Source: an uncultured Pelagibacteraceae bacterium (lineage in GTDB: Bacteria > Pseudomonadota > Alphaproteobacteria > Pelagibacterales > Pelagibacteraceae). Taken from it: 64,000 bases of DNA. The first letter of the stretch is position 1, and each line of letters starts with the position of its first letter. Under the pieces are notes generated by a model, which saw only the letters and a program-made list of their open reading frames with translations, did not search any database and was not told the origin of the DNA. Positions 9,169 to 18,726 of the stretch are shown here, one piece after another. Both the position numbers and the translations under genes were made by a program. Location: assembly GCA_902581795.1 (NCBI GenBank), contig CACHPL010000001.1:124001-188000 (forward strand), given 5' to 3'.

Positions 9169-10590
9169 TTATTTTGTAATTTTATCAAAAGCCTTTAGGG
9201 CTTGTTCTCTAGCCTTTGCATGATCTACAATAGGAAGAGGATAATCTTTTCCAATTTGAATATTTATAGATTTTTGAGTCTGCTCATCCATTTCCCACGT
9301 TCGATGAATAAATTTTGCTGGTACGTTTTTTAATTCTGGAACCCATTGTTTTACATACGTGCCATCTTTGTCAAACTTTTCTCCCTGAAGAATTGGATTA
9401 AAAATTCTAAAATACGGAGCAGCGTCAGCTCCGCAACCAGCAACCCACTGCCAGCCTGCAATGTTGTTTGCGGCATTAAAATCGAGCAAAGTATTTCTGA
9501 AATATTTTTCTCCCTCTTTCCAATGTATTCGCAAATGTTTTACCAGAAATGATCCTACAATCATTCTTAATCTATTGTGGATCCATCCGGTTTCATAAAG
9601 TTCACGCATACCTGCATCTACTATTGAATACCCTGTCATTCCTTTTTTCCAAGCTTCAAGATATTTTTTATTTTCAACCCAAGGAAAAGAGTCAAATTCT
9701 TTTCTAAGATTACCTTTGAGCATTTGAGGAAAATAATTTATTAAACTATGAGAAAATTCTCTCCAGCCTATTTCATTAATAAATTTTCTATATCCAGTAT
9801 TTTTGTTCTCGATATTATTACAAGATTTCCATATTGTTTCTACATGTATCTGTCCATGTTTAAGATAAGGTGAAATTTTAGAAGTTCCCTCGATTGAAGG
9901 ATAGTCTCGCGTTTTGTGATAATTATTTATTTTTTTGTCAATTAAATTTTTTAATACTTTGTCACTATTGATCTCAGAGGGCGTCCAATATTTTTCAAAT
10001 TTTTTAAACCAATTTTTATTTGGTAAAACTTTTACTAAATCACTTGATTCTTTAAAAATAAATATTTTTTTATTTTTTTTCTTTAATTTAGCATCTCTTG
10101 AAGGAACTTTTTTTAGATAAACTTCTTCAGCAACTCTCCAAAAAGGTGTGAAAACCTTGAAGGGTGTACCATCATCTTTTGTAACCTCTTTATATTCACT
10201 TAGAATATTTCCTTTAAAAAACTTATAACTTATTTTTTTTTCTTCAAAAGATTTTATTATTTTATTTTCTTTTTTTTCCTCATCAGGTTCTGGGATTTTA
10301 TTCCAATATATAGATAATTTATCAGCGCTTTTGATTTTATTTAAGATCTTTACCTCGTCACCCACCTGCAGTTCTAAAGAAATATTAAATTTTGAAAGTT
10401 CTTGTTTAAAGTTTATTAATGAATGGTAAATCCACCAACGTTGGGCCTCTCTTTTATTTTCATATTCCTCCGGATTAAAAATATAAACTGTAGAAACTTG
10501 ATCATGGTTTTCAGATGCATATACTAATGCACTATTACGATTTATTCTAAAATCGTCTCTCAACCATATTAGTCCTTTTTTGTTATCCAT
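9169..10590 (-). CDS. phrB: Deoxyribodipyrimidine photolyase / cryptochrome family
   Basis: The 473-residue protein starts MDNKKGLIWLRDDFRINRN, a photolyase N-terminal domain; the ATG at 10590 is preferred to a TTG six bases earlier. The C-terminal FAD-binding half is strongly conserved: WIHNRLRMIVGSFLVKHL, then LDFNAANNIAGWQWVAG and GADAAPYFRIFNP. Together with length this supports a class I CPD photolyase that repairs UV dimers using blue light, fitting a surface-water organism. A (6-4) or cryptochrome function cannot be fully excluded by eye. Confidence 0.93.
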   Translation of the reverse strand: MDNKKGLIWLRDDFRINRNSALVYASENHDQVSTVYIFNPEEYENKREAQRWWIYHSLINFKQELSKFNISLELQVGDEVKILNKIKSADKLSIYWNKIPEPDEEKKENKIIKSFEEKKISYKFFKGNILSEYKEVTKDDGTPFKVFTPFWRVAEEVYLKKVPSRDAKLKKKNKKIFIFKESSDLVKVLPNKNWFKKFEKYWTPSEINSDKVLKNLIDKKINNYHKTRDYPSIEGTSKISPYLKHGQIHVETIWKSCNNIENKNTGYRKFINEIGWREFSHSLINYFPQMLKGNLRKEFDSFPWVENKKYLEAWKKGMTGYSIVDAGMRELYETGWIHNRLRMIVGSFLVKHLRIHWKEGEKYFRNTLLDFNAANNIAGWQWVAGCGADAAPYFRIFNPILQGEKFDKDGTYVKQWVPELKNVPAKFIHRTWEMDEQTQKSINIQIGKDYPLPIVDHAKAREQALKAFDKITK

Positions 10591-10645
10591 GAGCAATCTA
10601 TAAACTTTTTTATATCAAACAGAATATTACTATGTGTCGCTTCTA

Positions 10646-11956
10646 TTAATTTAACGGTTGTATCATTTGTTCTGGCAGCCAAAGAGCTAACTGTGGAAAA
10701 GCTATAATTATAATTACAGCTAAAATCATCAAAAGAAAAAGCGGAAATGCGCTTCTTGCAATAAAACCCATGTCTTTTTTTGCCATACCTTGAAGAACAA
10801 ATAAATTAAATCCAACCGGCGGAGTAATTTGAGCCATCTCAACAACTATAACTAAATAAATTCCAAACCAAATCATATCAAACCCTGCTTGACGTATCAT
10901 GGGTTCAATGATTGCCATAGTTAAAACTACAGCTGATATCCCGTCTAAAAACATACCAAGAATTATATAAAACAATGTTAGAACGACAAGGAGCATATAT
11001 GGTGACAACTGAAGTGTATCAATAAATACTGCCAAATTTTTTGGAAGACCTGTAAAAGCCATAGCTAAAGTTAAGAAAGAAGAACCCGCTAAAATAAATG
11101 CAATCATACAAGATGTTTTTGTTGCGCCCAGCAACGATTTGGTAAAAGATTCTTTATTTAAACTCTTTTGAAAATAAGAAAGAACAAGTGCACCAAGAAC
11201 ACCTAAGGAAGCTGCCTCAGTAGCAGTAGCAATACCAGCATAAATAGATCCAATTACTGAAAAAATTAACAAAACAACAGGTAATAGCTGGCCAGATTTT
11301 TTTATTTTTTCTAAAAAAGAAAAATCCTCACTTATAAGAGGCATGATTTTTTTATTTTTTAGAGACCAAATAACAACATATGTCATGAACAAAAGTGCCA
11401 ACCCAATACCAGGAATAATTCCAGCAATAAAAAGTTTTGCTATAGATTCCTCAACAGTAACTCCATAAATAATTAAAATAATTGATGGTGGAATTAAAAG
11501 GCCTAAAGTTCCTGATCCTGCTAATGTTCCAAGAAGAAACCTTTCGGGGTAGTTTCTTTTTCTAAGTTCTGGTATGGACATTTTTCCAACTGTTGCAACA
11601 GTAGCTGCTGATGATCCTGAAATTGCTGCAAAGATAGCACAACCTAAAATATTTACGTGAATTAAACCTCCGGGCAATTTTGCAAGCCAAGGTGATAGTC
11701 CTTTAAATAAATTTTCTGATAATTTTGTTCTGAATAAAATCTCTCCCATCCAAACAAAAAGTGGTAGGGCTGTTAATGACCAAGATGAACCCATGCTCCA
11801 CATTGTAGTCGCCATTGCATCCCCAACAGGCCTAGAAGTAAACATCATCATTCCTATAGTAGAAACCCCAATCATACTAATTCCTACCCAAACACCCGAT
11901 CCAAGGAATATTAGCAATACACTAATAAAAAATATTGTTAGATAAACTTCAATCAT
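10646..11956 (-). CDS. dctM: TRAP transporter large permease (DctM)
   Basis: A 436-residue, very hydrophobic protein with about 12 membrane segments, the size usual for DctM. Family features include GSGTLGLLIPPSIILIIYG, the GxxTATEAA segment (AGIATATEAASLGVLGAL), and ITPPVGFNLFVLQG near the end. It forms the cation-driven channel for the solute brought by DctP. It starts 1 base after the dctQ stop, so dctPQM is one transcription unit. Confidence 0.94.
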   Translation of the reverse strand: MIEVYLTIFFISVLLIFLGSGVWVGISMIGVSTIGMMMFTSRPVGDAMATTMWSMGSSWSLTALPLFVWMGEILFRTKLSENLFKGLSPWLAKLPGGLIHVNILGCAIFAAISGSSAATVATVGKMSIPELRKRNYPERFLLGTLAGSGTLGLLIPPSIILIIYGVTVEESIAKLFIAGIIPGIGLALLFMTYVVIWSLKNKKIMPLISEDFSFLEKIKKSGQLLPVVLLIFSVIGSIYAGIATATEAASLGVLGALVLSYFQKSLNKESFTKSLLGATKTSCMIAFILAGSSFLTLAMAFTGLPKNLAVFIDTLQLSPYMLLVVLTLFYIILGMFLDGISAVVLTMAIIEPMIRQAGFDMIWFGIYLVIVVEMAQITPPVGFNLFVLQGMAKKDMGFIARSAFPLFLLMILAVIIIIAFPQLALWLPEQMIQPLN

Positions 11957-11957
11957 C

Positions 11958-12440
11958 TCATTTATTAAAAAATAGTTTTAAAAAGTTGTGTGTAATACAA
12001 ACAAAAAATATTATTGAACCTAGAGCGACCCCTGACTGTGGTATCCAAAGTAAAATCTCATCTGCACCTTGACTTCTTTCAGCGAGTTGAATTGATACAA
12101 TCCACATTTTAATAAAATAGAAAGCTAAAAAACCAGAAAGGAAAGAAGAAACGGCTAAACACCAAATAGTTAAAAATTTTAGAAGTTTACCTTTTGCTTT
12201 TTCTAGAAACAGAGTAATTCTTATATGACCATTTTCATTAAAAGTGTAAGCAAGAGCTAAGAAGGAAGCGGTAGCCAAGCAATAACCTGAATATTCTGTT
12301 AATCCACGAATATAAAATCCAAAAATTCTAGATGCTATTCCTACAACTATAGTAAATAATATGAGGATTAAGAAAAAGGATGCAACATATCCTGAGAATT
12401 TATAAAGAGAATTTAAAAATTTATCTAATTTACAAAGCAT
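11958..12440 (-). CDS. dctQ: TRAP transporter small permease (DctQ)
   Basis: A small permease of four membrane helices with the family stretch VVGIASRIFGFYIRGLTEYSGY and a QSGVALGSIIFF C-terminal helix. I choose the ATG at 12440 (160 residues). A TTG at 12455 extends the frame by five codons and has an AAGG about 8 bases upstream, so the start is not settled. Both candidates touch the 11-bp hairpin at 12441-12468, so folding of the messenger would hinder translation of dctQ. Confidence 0.88.
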   Translation of the reverse strand: MLCKLDKFLNSLYKFSGYVASFFLILILFTIVVGIASRIFGFYIRGLTEYSGYCLATASFLALAYTFNENGHIRITLFLEKAKGKLLKFLTIWCLAVSSFLSGFLAFYFIKMWIVSIQLAERSQGADEILLWIPQSGVALGSIIFFVCITHNFLKLFFNK

Positions 12441-12470
12441 AAAGGCCGTATCCAATTATACGGCCTTTTT
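12441..12470 (-). terminator. Hairpin between dctP and dctQ
   Basis: The stem AAAGGCCGTAT (12441-12451) pairs perfectly with ATACGGCCTTT (12458-12468), loop of six bases. It lies in the 28-43 bases between dctP and dctQ. On the minus strand only three T follow before the dctQ ATG, so it is a poor intrinsic terminator and more likely protects the 3' end of dctP messenger or lowers dctQ translation. On the plus strand it would be followed by five T. Confidence 0.75.
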
Positions 12471-12483
12471 GCCAAAATAAAAT

Positions 12484-13455
12484 TTATTTATAAGCGGATA
12501 AAACAGCTTGTCCTCTTGCACCAGCTCTACCTGCCCATTCTTTAGCCATAGTAGCACCAGTTTTTTCAAAATGACTTTGTAAAGCCGCATTAACTTTTCC
12601 AACTACCATTCCAGCATCTGCTAAAGCTTTTTTGTCTGCAACATTACCCTGTTTTGATAAGTTCCAGCCTTTTCTCTCAGCAACTACTGCTTGGTTCATA
12701 ACTAATTTTTTAGTTGCATCATCTAGCTTGTTCCAAGCTTTTTTGTTTACAACAACCATATTTTTTGGAAACCATGCTGCAATATCATAAAAATATTTAA
12801 CACCATTTTCCCAAATTTTACTATTTTTTCCAGTCGTTGGTGATGTAATCATGCTTTCAACCATTCCAGTCGAGAATGCTTGGCTGATCGCAACAGCTTC
12901 TAACTTAGTTGGTTTCATGCCGGTTAATTCTGCAATTCTAATTGTTGCAGAATTATATGCTCTAAACTTAAGTCCTTTAAGATCACTCACTGAGTTAATA
13001 GCTTTTTTACTATATAATCCTTGAGCTGGCCAAGGAACTGCGTAAAGGAATACCAATCCTTTTTCGTCTAAACCTTTAACTAATGCAGGTTTTGATGCCT
13101 TATAAAGTTTTTCTGCATCAGAGTAAGTTTGTGCAACAAATGGAATTGAGTCTACTTCTAATAATGGATCGAAGCTTCCATGTGCAGACATAAATCTCTC
13201 ACCAATTTGAGTTTGACCTGTTTGTACTGCTCTTAAAATAGCCCCACCTTTAAATAAAGAACCACCTGGATGAGTCTTTATTGTAAGTTTCCCGCCTGAC
13301 TTCTCAGTAACAGCATTGGCAAATTCTGTTGCATTTGCTGAATGGAAATTGCTCGCTCCATAAGCCAAAGCCATGTTCCATGTCTCTGCTTGAGCAATAC
13401 CCATACTGATAAGTAAAGAGGTAAGTATTACACTTATTTTCTTAATTATTTTCAT
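12484..13455 (-). CDS. dctP: TRAP transporter substrate-binding protein (DctP)
   Basis: A 323-residue periplasmic binding protein with a signal peptide (MKIIKKISVILTSLLISM, cleavage after AQA). DctP-family signs include AVTEKSGGKLTIKTHPGGSLF, the PVPWPAQGLYS region and LKGLKFRAYNSATIRIAELTG, which carries the conserved substrate-binding arginine. Substrates of this family are usually organic acids. It is preceded by a GGGGGG ribosome-binding site shared in style with other binding-protein genes here and is the first gene of dctPQM. Confidence 0.93.
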   Translation of the reverse strand: MKIIKKISVILTSLLISMGIAQAETWNMALAYGASNFHSANATEFANAVTEKSGGKLTIKTHPGGSLFKGGAILRAVQTGQTQIGERFMSAHGSFDPLLEVDSIPFVAQTYSDAEKLYKASKPALVKGLDEKGLVFLYAVPWPAQGLYSKKAINSVSDLKGLKFRAYNSATIRIAELTGMKPTKLEAVAISQAFSTGMVESMITSPTTGKNSKIWENGVKYFYDIAAWFPKNMVVVNKKAWNKLDDATKKLVMNQAVVAERKGWNLSKQGNVADKKALADAGMVVGKVNAALQSHFEKTGATMAKEWAGRAGARGQAVLSAYK

Positions 13456-13573
13456 GTGTCCCCCTATAATTAATAATGAGCTATTTCACATTCCCAAATG
13501 ACAAATTGCAAGGTATATTTTAACAAATATTTCTTTATAGAAACCCAATAAACTAATATAAATAATCACCTAA

Positions 13574-14209
13574 ATGGAAAATATACTCCTTCCCAAAGTA
13601 ATAATTTTTTTTCAAATAGTGTTTATTGACATTGTTATGGCCGCAGATAATGCCATCATAATTGGTTTGATTGCATCTTCATTCGCGACAAAAGATAGAA
13701 AAAGAATAATTCTCCTAGGAGTTTTTGGCGCTTTTCTATTTAGAGTAATTTTTGCTGCAATTACAGTTCAACTTTTACAGTATCCAATACTTAAAGTTTT
13801 AGGTGGTGCATTATTAATTTGGATTATTGTAAAATTAATAAAAGATTTAGAAATTTTTGACTCTTTGAAGACAACCAAAGAACAAACGCCAAAACCTAAA
13901 AAACCACCATCATTTGCGTCTGCTGTTTATGCAATAGTAGTTGCGGACGTTACATTAAGTTTTGATAATGTTTTAGGTGTTGCGGCTGCTGCTAAAAATG
14001 AAACAGGATTGTTGATATTTGGATTGTTATTATCGGTTTTATTAGTTGGAACTGTAGCAACTTTTTTCGCTAATTATATCAAGAATCATAAATGGGTTGG
14101 TGTTCTTGGATTATTTGTAATCTTAATTGTAGCTGTACAATTAATACTTGGGGGAATTAATGAAATTTACCCAGGTGTAGTTCCAGAATTAATTCAAAAA
14201 ATTATTTAG
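13574..14209 (+). CDS. TerC-family integral membrane protein (YjbE type)
   Basis: A 211-residue protein with about seven membrane helices. Both halves carry the TerC acidic motif: DIVMAADNAIIIGL near residue 20 and VADVTLSFDNVLGVAAAA near residue 125, where buried aspartates are thought to bind a metal ion. Related proteins act in manganese efflux or metalation of exported enzymes; tellurite resistance itself is not implied. It is divergent from dctP and its last 8 bases overlap the end of tctA. Confidence 0.88.
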   Translation: MENILLPKVIIFFQIVFIDIVMAADNAIIIGLIASSFATKDRKRIILLGVFGAFLFRVIFAAITVQLLQYPILKVLGGALLIWIIVKLIKDLEIFDSLKTTKEQTPKPKKPPSFASAVYAIVVADVTLSFDNVLGVAAAAKNETGLLIFGLLLSVLLVGTVATFFANYIKNHKWVGVLGLFVILIVAVQLILGGINEIYPGVVPELIQKII

Positions 14210-15698
14210 TTTTCAAACTTGAATATGCTTGCCATGAAACAATCAAAATAGTGAAGACTAAAATTATAGCAGTTAAAGGTCTATCCCACAGAAAATTAAA
14301 TGAACCATCACTAATTAATAATGATCTTCTAAGATTTTCTTCCATTAAGCCGCCAAGAACAAATGCTAGTATTAAAGGTGGCATTGGAAACTTGTAAAGA
14401 CGCAAACCTGTAGCTACAACAGCAATTCCAATCATTAAAAATATATCAAAAGTATTAAACGACATTAGATAAATTCCAGTTACTGAAAAAAATAAAATCA
14501 TAGGAATTAAAAATGTTCTTGGTACCGCAAGTATTCTAGCAATATAAGGTATTAATGGTAAATTTAATATCAGTAGTATAACCATACCAATATACATAGA
14601 CATTATAACAGACCAAAAAATTTCAGGGTTTGTCATATATAATCTTGGACCTGGCTGTATACCAAAGCCTAATAAAGCACCAAGCATCACAGCAGTTGTT
14701 CCACTTCCAGGTATACCTAAAGTTAATAAAGGAACAAAAGATCCGGAACATGCTGCGTTATTAGCTGTTTCAGGTGCTGCTAAACCATGAACACTTCCTT
14801 TGCCAAATTTTTCTTTTTCTTCTTTGCTAACAAAATTTCTTTCCATACCGTAAGCTAAAAAAGAAGCGATAGTTGATCCCGCACCAGGTAAAACACCAAC
14901 TATAAATCCAATAATCGAAGATCTTGGTATAGTTTTTAAAGTTTTTTTAGTTTCTTCCTTGTCTAACTTTATCGATCCTAATTCTTTAAGAGAGATAGCC
15001 TTAGCTGCACTACTTGGATCAGTTCCTTTTAAAATAATCATTAAAGCTTCGCTCATTGCAAATGTTGCCATAACAACTAGAACAAAACTTATTCCATCAG
15101 ATAGATTCATATTATTAAAAACAAATCGTGGAATGTCTGATAAAGTATCTTGGCCTACTGAAGCTAACATTAAACCTAGAACTGCCATCATCATTGCTTT
15201 GAGAAATTGACCTTTTGAGGAAAAAGCCGCAACGGCTGTTAAACCTAAAACCATTAATGCAAAATAATCTGGAGATCTAAAAGCCAAACTAACTTTTGAT
15301 AAACTTGGCGCCGCAAATAATAAAAAAATTGCTGCGATTGTGCCTCCCGCAAAAGAACTGTATGCAGCTATTGCAAGAGCTTTTCCGGCTTTTCCTTGTT
15401 GCGCCATTGGATAACCATCAAATGATGTTGCTACAGTTCCAGGAATACCTGGTGCATTTATTAAAATTGAAGATGTGGATCCACCAAAGACTGCGCCGTA
15501 ATAAACACCGGCCATTAGTATTAATCCAGTAGCAGGATCAAATCCATACGTTATAGGTATCATCAAAGCAATTGCGGTCATTGGGCCTAAACCTGGAAGC
15601 ATTCCTATTATTGTTCCAAAAAAACATCCCATTACCACCATTAGAATATTTTTTAATGATAAAGCTGTATTTAAACCTATTAAAATTCCTTCAATCAT
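14202..15698 (-). CDS. tctA: Tripartite tricarboxylate transporter large permease (TctA)
   Basis: A 498-residue permease with about 12 helices and the TctA signatures GTIIGMLPGLGPMTAIALMIP, GGSTSSILINAPGIPGTVAT, and GVLPGAGSTIASFLAYG. It imports a carboxylate delivered by TctC using an ion gradient. Its start overlaps the end of tctB by 4 bases. The upstream acnA and prpD genes on the same strand suggest a tricarboxylate such as citrate, aconitate or methylcitrate as substrate, which is an inference. Confidence 0.94.
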   Translation of the reverse strand: MIEGILIGLNTALSLKNILMVVMGCFFGTIIGMLPGLGPMTAIALMIPITYGFDPATGLILMAGVYYGAVFGGSTSSILINAPGIPGTVATSFDGYPMAQQGKAGKALAIAAYSSFAGGTIAAIFLLFAAPSLSKVSLAFRSPDYFALMVLGLTAVAAFSSKGQFLKAMMMAVLGLMLASVGQDTLSDIPRFVFNNMNLSDGISFVLVVMATFAMSEALMIILKGTDPSSAAKAISLKELGSIKLDKEETKKTLKTIPRSSIIGFIVGVLPGAGSTIASFLAYGMERNFVSKEEKEKFGKGSVHGLAAPETANNAACSGSFVPLLTLGIPGSGTTAVMLGALLGFGIQPGPRLYMTNPEIFWSVIMSMYIGMVILLILNLPLIPYIARILAVPRTFLIPMILFFSVTGIYLMSFNTFDIFLMIGIAVVATGLRLYKFPMPPLILAFVLGGLMEENLRRSLLISDGSFNFLWDRPLTAIILVFTILIVSWQAYSSLKTK

Positions 15699-16165
15699 CC
15701 AATTATCCCTAAGTATTTTAATAAAGGATCTCTAAGATAAATATTTAAGGCTCCATGAAGTAAAAACATGAACAAAGCCACAAATGGAAAGGAAAAGATT
15801 AGCATTAATATCCATCTTCTTTCCCCAAGGAAGTAATAAGATAGTAGTAAAAAAATTGACGTAGACAAAAAGAAGCCAACTCTAAGAATGGTTAGTCCAT
15901 AAAAAATCATAATAATAACTAGATAAATTACCTTTTTATAATCCAAAACATTGTGGTTTACTTCTTCTATTGATTTTTCTGGCAAAAGAATTTTTAGTGC
16001 AGCCAAAAACATGCCTGCGTAACCAAGATAAATTGGAAAAGTTTTGGCATTAAAAGGGGCGTTTTCATCAAATGAAAATACTTGTATTTGGTGCGCTGTA
16101 TAAAGATAAAAGGCTGATAAAACAAAGAAGAGCAGTGAAATAATTTTTACTGAACTTATTTTCAC
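15695..16165 (-). CDS. tctB: Tripartite tricarboxylate transporter small permease (TctB)
   Basis: A 156-residue protein with four membrane helices and the TctB pattern of a short N-terminal helix, a loop with FDENAPFNAKTFPIYLG, and three later helices. The start codon is GTG at 16165 with AGGAGG six bases upstream, a strong site that offsets the weak codon. It lies between tctC and tctA and overlaps tctA by 4 bases. Confidence 0.88.
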   Translation of the reverse strand: MKISSVKIISLLFFVLSAFYLYTAHQIQVFSFDENAPFNAKTFPIYLGYAGMFLAALKILLPEKSIEEVNHNVLDYKKVIYLVIIMIFYGLTILRVGFFLSTSIFLLLSYYFLGERRWILMLIFSFPFVALFMFLLHGALNIYLRDPLLKYLGIIG

Positions 16166-16174
16166 CGCTCCTCC

Positions 16175-16196
16175 TTTAAATCCTTGATGGATTAAA
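16175..16196 (-). other. Short hairpin at the tctC stop / tctB leader
   Basis: In the 26 bases between tctC and tctB the minus strand reads TTTAATCC-atcaa-GGATTTAAA, an eight-pair stem with one bulge that includes the tctC stop codon. The tctB ribosome site follows directly. It may slow 3' decay of the tctC messenger. It is too weak and lacks the T-run needed for a terminator. Confidence 0.5.
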
Positions 16197-17169
16197 TTAC
16201 TCCTAGTTTTTTCATAAGAGCTGTCATTTCTTTAGTTTGTGTTTTTAAGAACTTAACAAACTTTTTGTCTGGGTTATAAATATTAACCCAAGCATTTCTT
16301 TTTCTAACAGCTTCCCACTCAGGAGTTTTTTGAACATCACCTAACATTTTAGCGATTTTCTTTTTGTCTGCACCGCTCATACCAGGAGGTCCGAAAAATC
16401 CTCTCCAGTTTACAAACTGAACATCAAAACCTTGTTCTTTCAATGTTGGGACATCGGGTGCATCAGAAACTCTTTTTGGTGCAGTAATACCAATAATATT
16501 TACTTGATCTCTTGCTCCCATAACTTCTCCCAAACCTGTTGAAAGAATTTGAGTTTCTCCTGATAACAATCCTGCTAAAGCTTTTCCCCCAGCATCATAT
16601 GGAACATAAACTACTTGATTTGGATCAGCTCCTGCTTCTTGAAACGCAAGTGCTCCTATTAAATGGTCCATGCTTCCTCTTACAGACCCACCAGCCATTT
16701 TCACAGATTTTGGATTAGCTTTATAAGCTGCAACAACATCTTTGAAATTTTTAAATGGAGAATTCTTTGCTACAGCAATAGCGCCATAGTCACCTATTAC
16801 TCCTGCTATAGGAACAACGTCTTTGTAAGAAAGAACGCCACTACCTTTAACATAGCCTTTGTGTCTTGTGATTGATCTTAAAACCAAAGGTGTTGACTGT
16901 ACTAATACAGTTCCCTCAGGTTTTGTATTAATTAAAAATGATAGAGCTTTTCCTCCACCACCACCTGACATATTCTCAAAAGACGCGCTTTTAAGCATGC
17001 CAGCTTTTGTTAATGCTTCACCTGTTCCTCTAGCAGTACCATCCCAGCCACCACCAGCTCCACCACCGATTAAGAAGTGAAGTTTGTCAATTGCAAATGA
17101 CTGAGTTGATATTAATGAGAAAAGAACGGCAGCAAATAATAAGCTAATTAATTTTCTTATATTTAGCAT
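16192..17169 (-). CDS. tctC: Tripartite tricarboxylate transporter substrate-binding protein (TctC/BugT type)
   Basis: A 325-residue periplasmic protein with signal peptide (MLNIRKLISLLFAAVLFSLI, cleavage after SFA). The Bug-family core is present: FLIGGGAGGGWDGTARGTG near the N-terminus, AGGSVRGSMDHL, VPYDAGGKALAGLLSGETQ and the late NWRGFFGPPG. It captures the carboxylate for TctAB. The start is preceded by AAGGGGGA, the G-rich site also found before dctP and both livK genes. Confidence 0.92.
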   Translation of the reverse strand: MLNIRKLISLLFAAVLFSLISTQSFAIDKLHFLIGGGAGGGWDGTARGTGEALTKAGMLKSASFENMSGGGGGKALSFLINTKPEGTVLVQSTPLVLRSITRHKGYVKGSGVLSYKDVVPIAGVIGDYGAIAVAKNSPFKNFKDVVAAYKANPKSVKMAGGSVRGSMDHLIGALAFQEAGADPNQVVYVPYDAGGKALAGLLSGETQILSTGLGEVMGARDQVNIIGITAPKRVSDAPDVPTLKEQGFDVQFVNWRGFFGPPGMSGADKKKIAKMLGDVQKTPEWEAVRKRNAWVNIYNPDKKFVKFLKTQTKEMTALMKKLGVI

Positions 17170-17223
17170 TTTTCCCCCTTTTTATTAATGTCTTATTAGA
17201 TTTTGAAATATTCAGAGAGTCAA

Positions 17224-18726
17224 TTAGAAAATTGACTTTTTGCTTCTAGTTCTCAATAATTTTCCTTTAACTTCAACGTTTAGTTTAATCAGGTTGCCCG
17301 ATTTGAGGTTTCTTAAATTTTGTACAGTATTTAAAAATCTTACAGCCTCTTTTGGTGTGATAATGCCTTCGGTTAAAGTTTCAAATTTATCTATATAGTT
17401 GGATCTCTCAAAAGGTCTTTTGCCAGCTGGATGAGCATCTGCAACAGATATTTCGTCTACAATTTTTGAACCGTCTTTCATTTTAATTACTACTCTACCA
17501 CCAAAACTTTTTTTATTAGGATCACGATCGTGGTATTTTTTAGTCCATTTTTTATCCTCAAGAGTTTTTATTTTTCTCCATAAAGTAACTGTACTTTTTT
17601 TGTTTGCCCGTCTTGGGGTATAGGAGTTAACATGGTGCCATTGTCCATCCTCAAGTGCTACCGCGAAAATATACATAATTGAGTGATCTAGAGTTTCTCT
17701 ACTTGCTTTAGGATCCATTTTTTGGGGATCTTTTGCGCCTGTACCAATTACATAATGAGTATGATGACTTGTGTAAATTTCTATTGATTTAATTTTTGAA
17801 ATATCATCAATTCTTTCATGCATGCTTCTTGCTAAGTCTATAAGAGCTTGTGACTGATATTCTGCTGAGTGTTCTTTGGTGTAGGTTTCTAAAATTGCTT
17901 TTTTTTCCTCATGAATATTTGGAAGAGGAACGGTATATTTGGCTTTTGGTCCTGAAAGAACGTATGCGATCACACTGTCTTCTCCCTCGTAAATTGGACT
18001 AGGCGCTCCTTCTCCTCTCACACATCTATCTACAGCTTCAATAGCTAACTTTCCTGCATGTGCTGGTGCGAAAGCTTTCCAACTAGAAATTTCCCCTTTT
18101 CTAGATTGCCTTGTAGAAACTGTTGTGTGAAGAGCTTGTTGGACAGACTGATAAATTGTATCTGTATTTAATTTAAGCAACGATCCTAAACCTGCTGCCA
18201 CACTTGGCCCTAGATGTGCAATGTGATCTATTTTATGTTCGTGCAAACAAATGCCTTTAACGAGATTAACCTGAACTTCGTAACCAGTTAAGATACCTCT
18301 GATTAAATCTCTTCCTGACATTTTTTTTTGTTGTGCTACAGCCAAGATAGCAGGAATATTATCACCTGGATGACTGTAGTCAGCTGCTAAAAAAGTATCA
18401 TGAAAATCTAATTCTCTTACAGCGGTACCATTGGCCCAAGCTGCCCATTCACAATCGTATTTTTTCTTCGAATTAATTCCAAATATTGTAGCACCATTTT
18501 TTCGTGGGTGAGCCAAGGCCATTTCTCTTGCAGAAATAACTGGTTTTCTATTGAGTGAAGCAATAGCAACAGATGCATTATCTATAATCCTATTTATAAC
18601 CATATCGATTGCATTTTCATTTAACTTTGCATTGTCAGATGCAATCTCAGCTATTTTCCAAGCTAGTTGTTGTTTTTTTTTAAGTTTTGAAGCAGATGGA
18701 TAAACTTTGACTTTAATATTTCTCAT
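17224..18726 (-). CDS. prpD: MmgE/PrpD-family dehydratase, probable 2-methylcitrate dehydratase
   Basis: A 500-residue MmgE/PrpD protein, close to the length of PrpD. It has the PrpD-like segments [47 protein letters not shown], and a later [20 protein letters not shown]. The family holds 2-methylcitrate dehydratases and cis-aconitate decarboxylases. It starts at the base after the acnA stop, so the two are translationally linked, and tctCBA follows. A role in (methyl)citrate or aconitate metabolism is likely; no prpB or prpC is in view. Confidence 0.82.
   Translation of the reverse strand: MRNIKVKVYPSASKLKKKQQLAWKIAEIASDNAKLNENAIDMVINRIIDNASVAIASLNRKPVISAREMALAHPRKNGATIFGINSKKKYDCEWAAWANGTAVRELDFHDTFLAADYSHPGDNIPAILAVAQQKKMSGRDLIRGILTGYEVQVNLVKGICLHEHKIDHIAHLGPSVAAGLGSLLKLNTDTIYQSVQQALHTTVSTRQSRKGEISSWKAFAPAHAGKLAIEAVDRCVRGEGAPSPIYEGEDSVIAYVLSGPKAKYTVPLPNIHEEKKAILETYTKEHSAEYQSQALIDLARSMHERIDDISKIKSIEIYTSHHTHYVIGTGAKDPQKMDPKASRETLDHSIMYIFAVALEDGQWHHVNSYTPRRANKKSTVTLWRKIKTLEDKKWTKKYHDRDPNKKSFGGRVVIKMKDGSKIVDEISVADAHPAGKRPFERSNYIDKFETLTEGIITPKEAVRFLNTVQNLRNLKSGNLIKLNVEVKGKLLRTRSKKSIF

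Noticed and set aside
16859-17080. Plus-strand proline-rich open frame inside tctC
   Set aside because: The proline runs come from glycine-rich loops of the binding protein read backwards.
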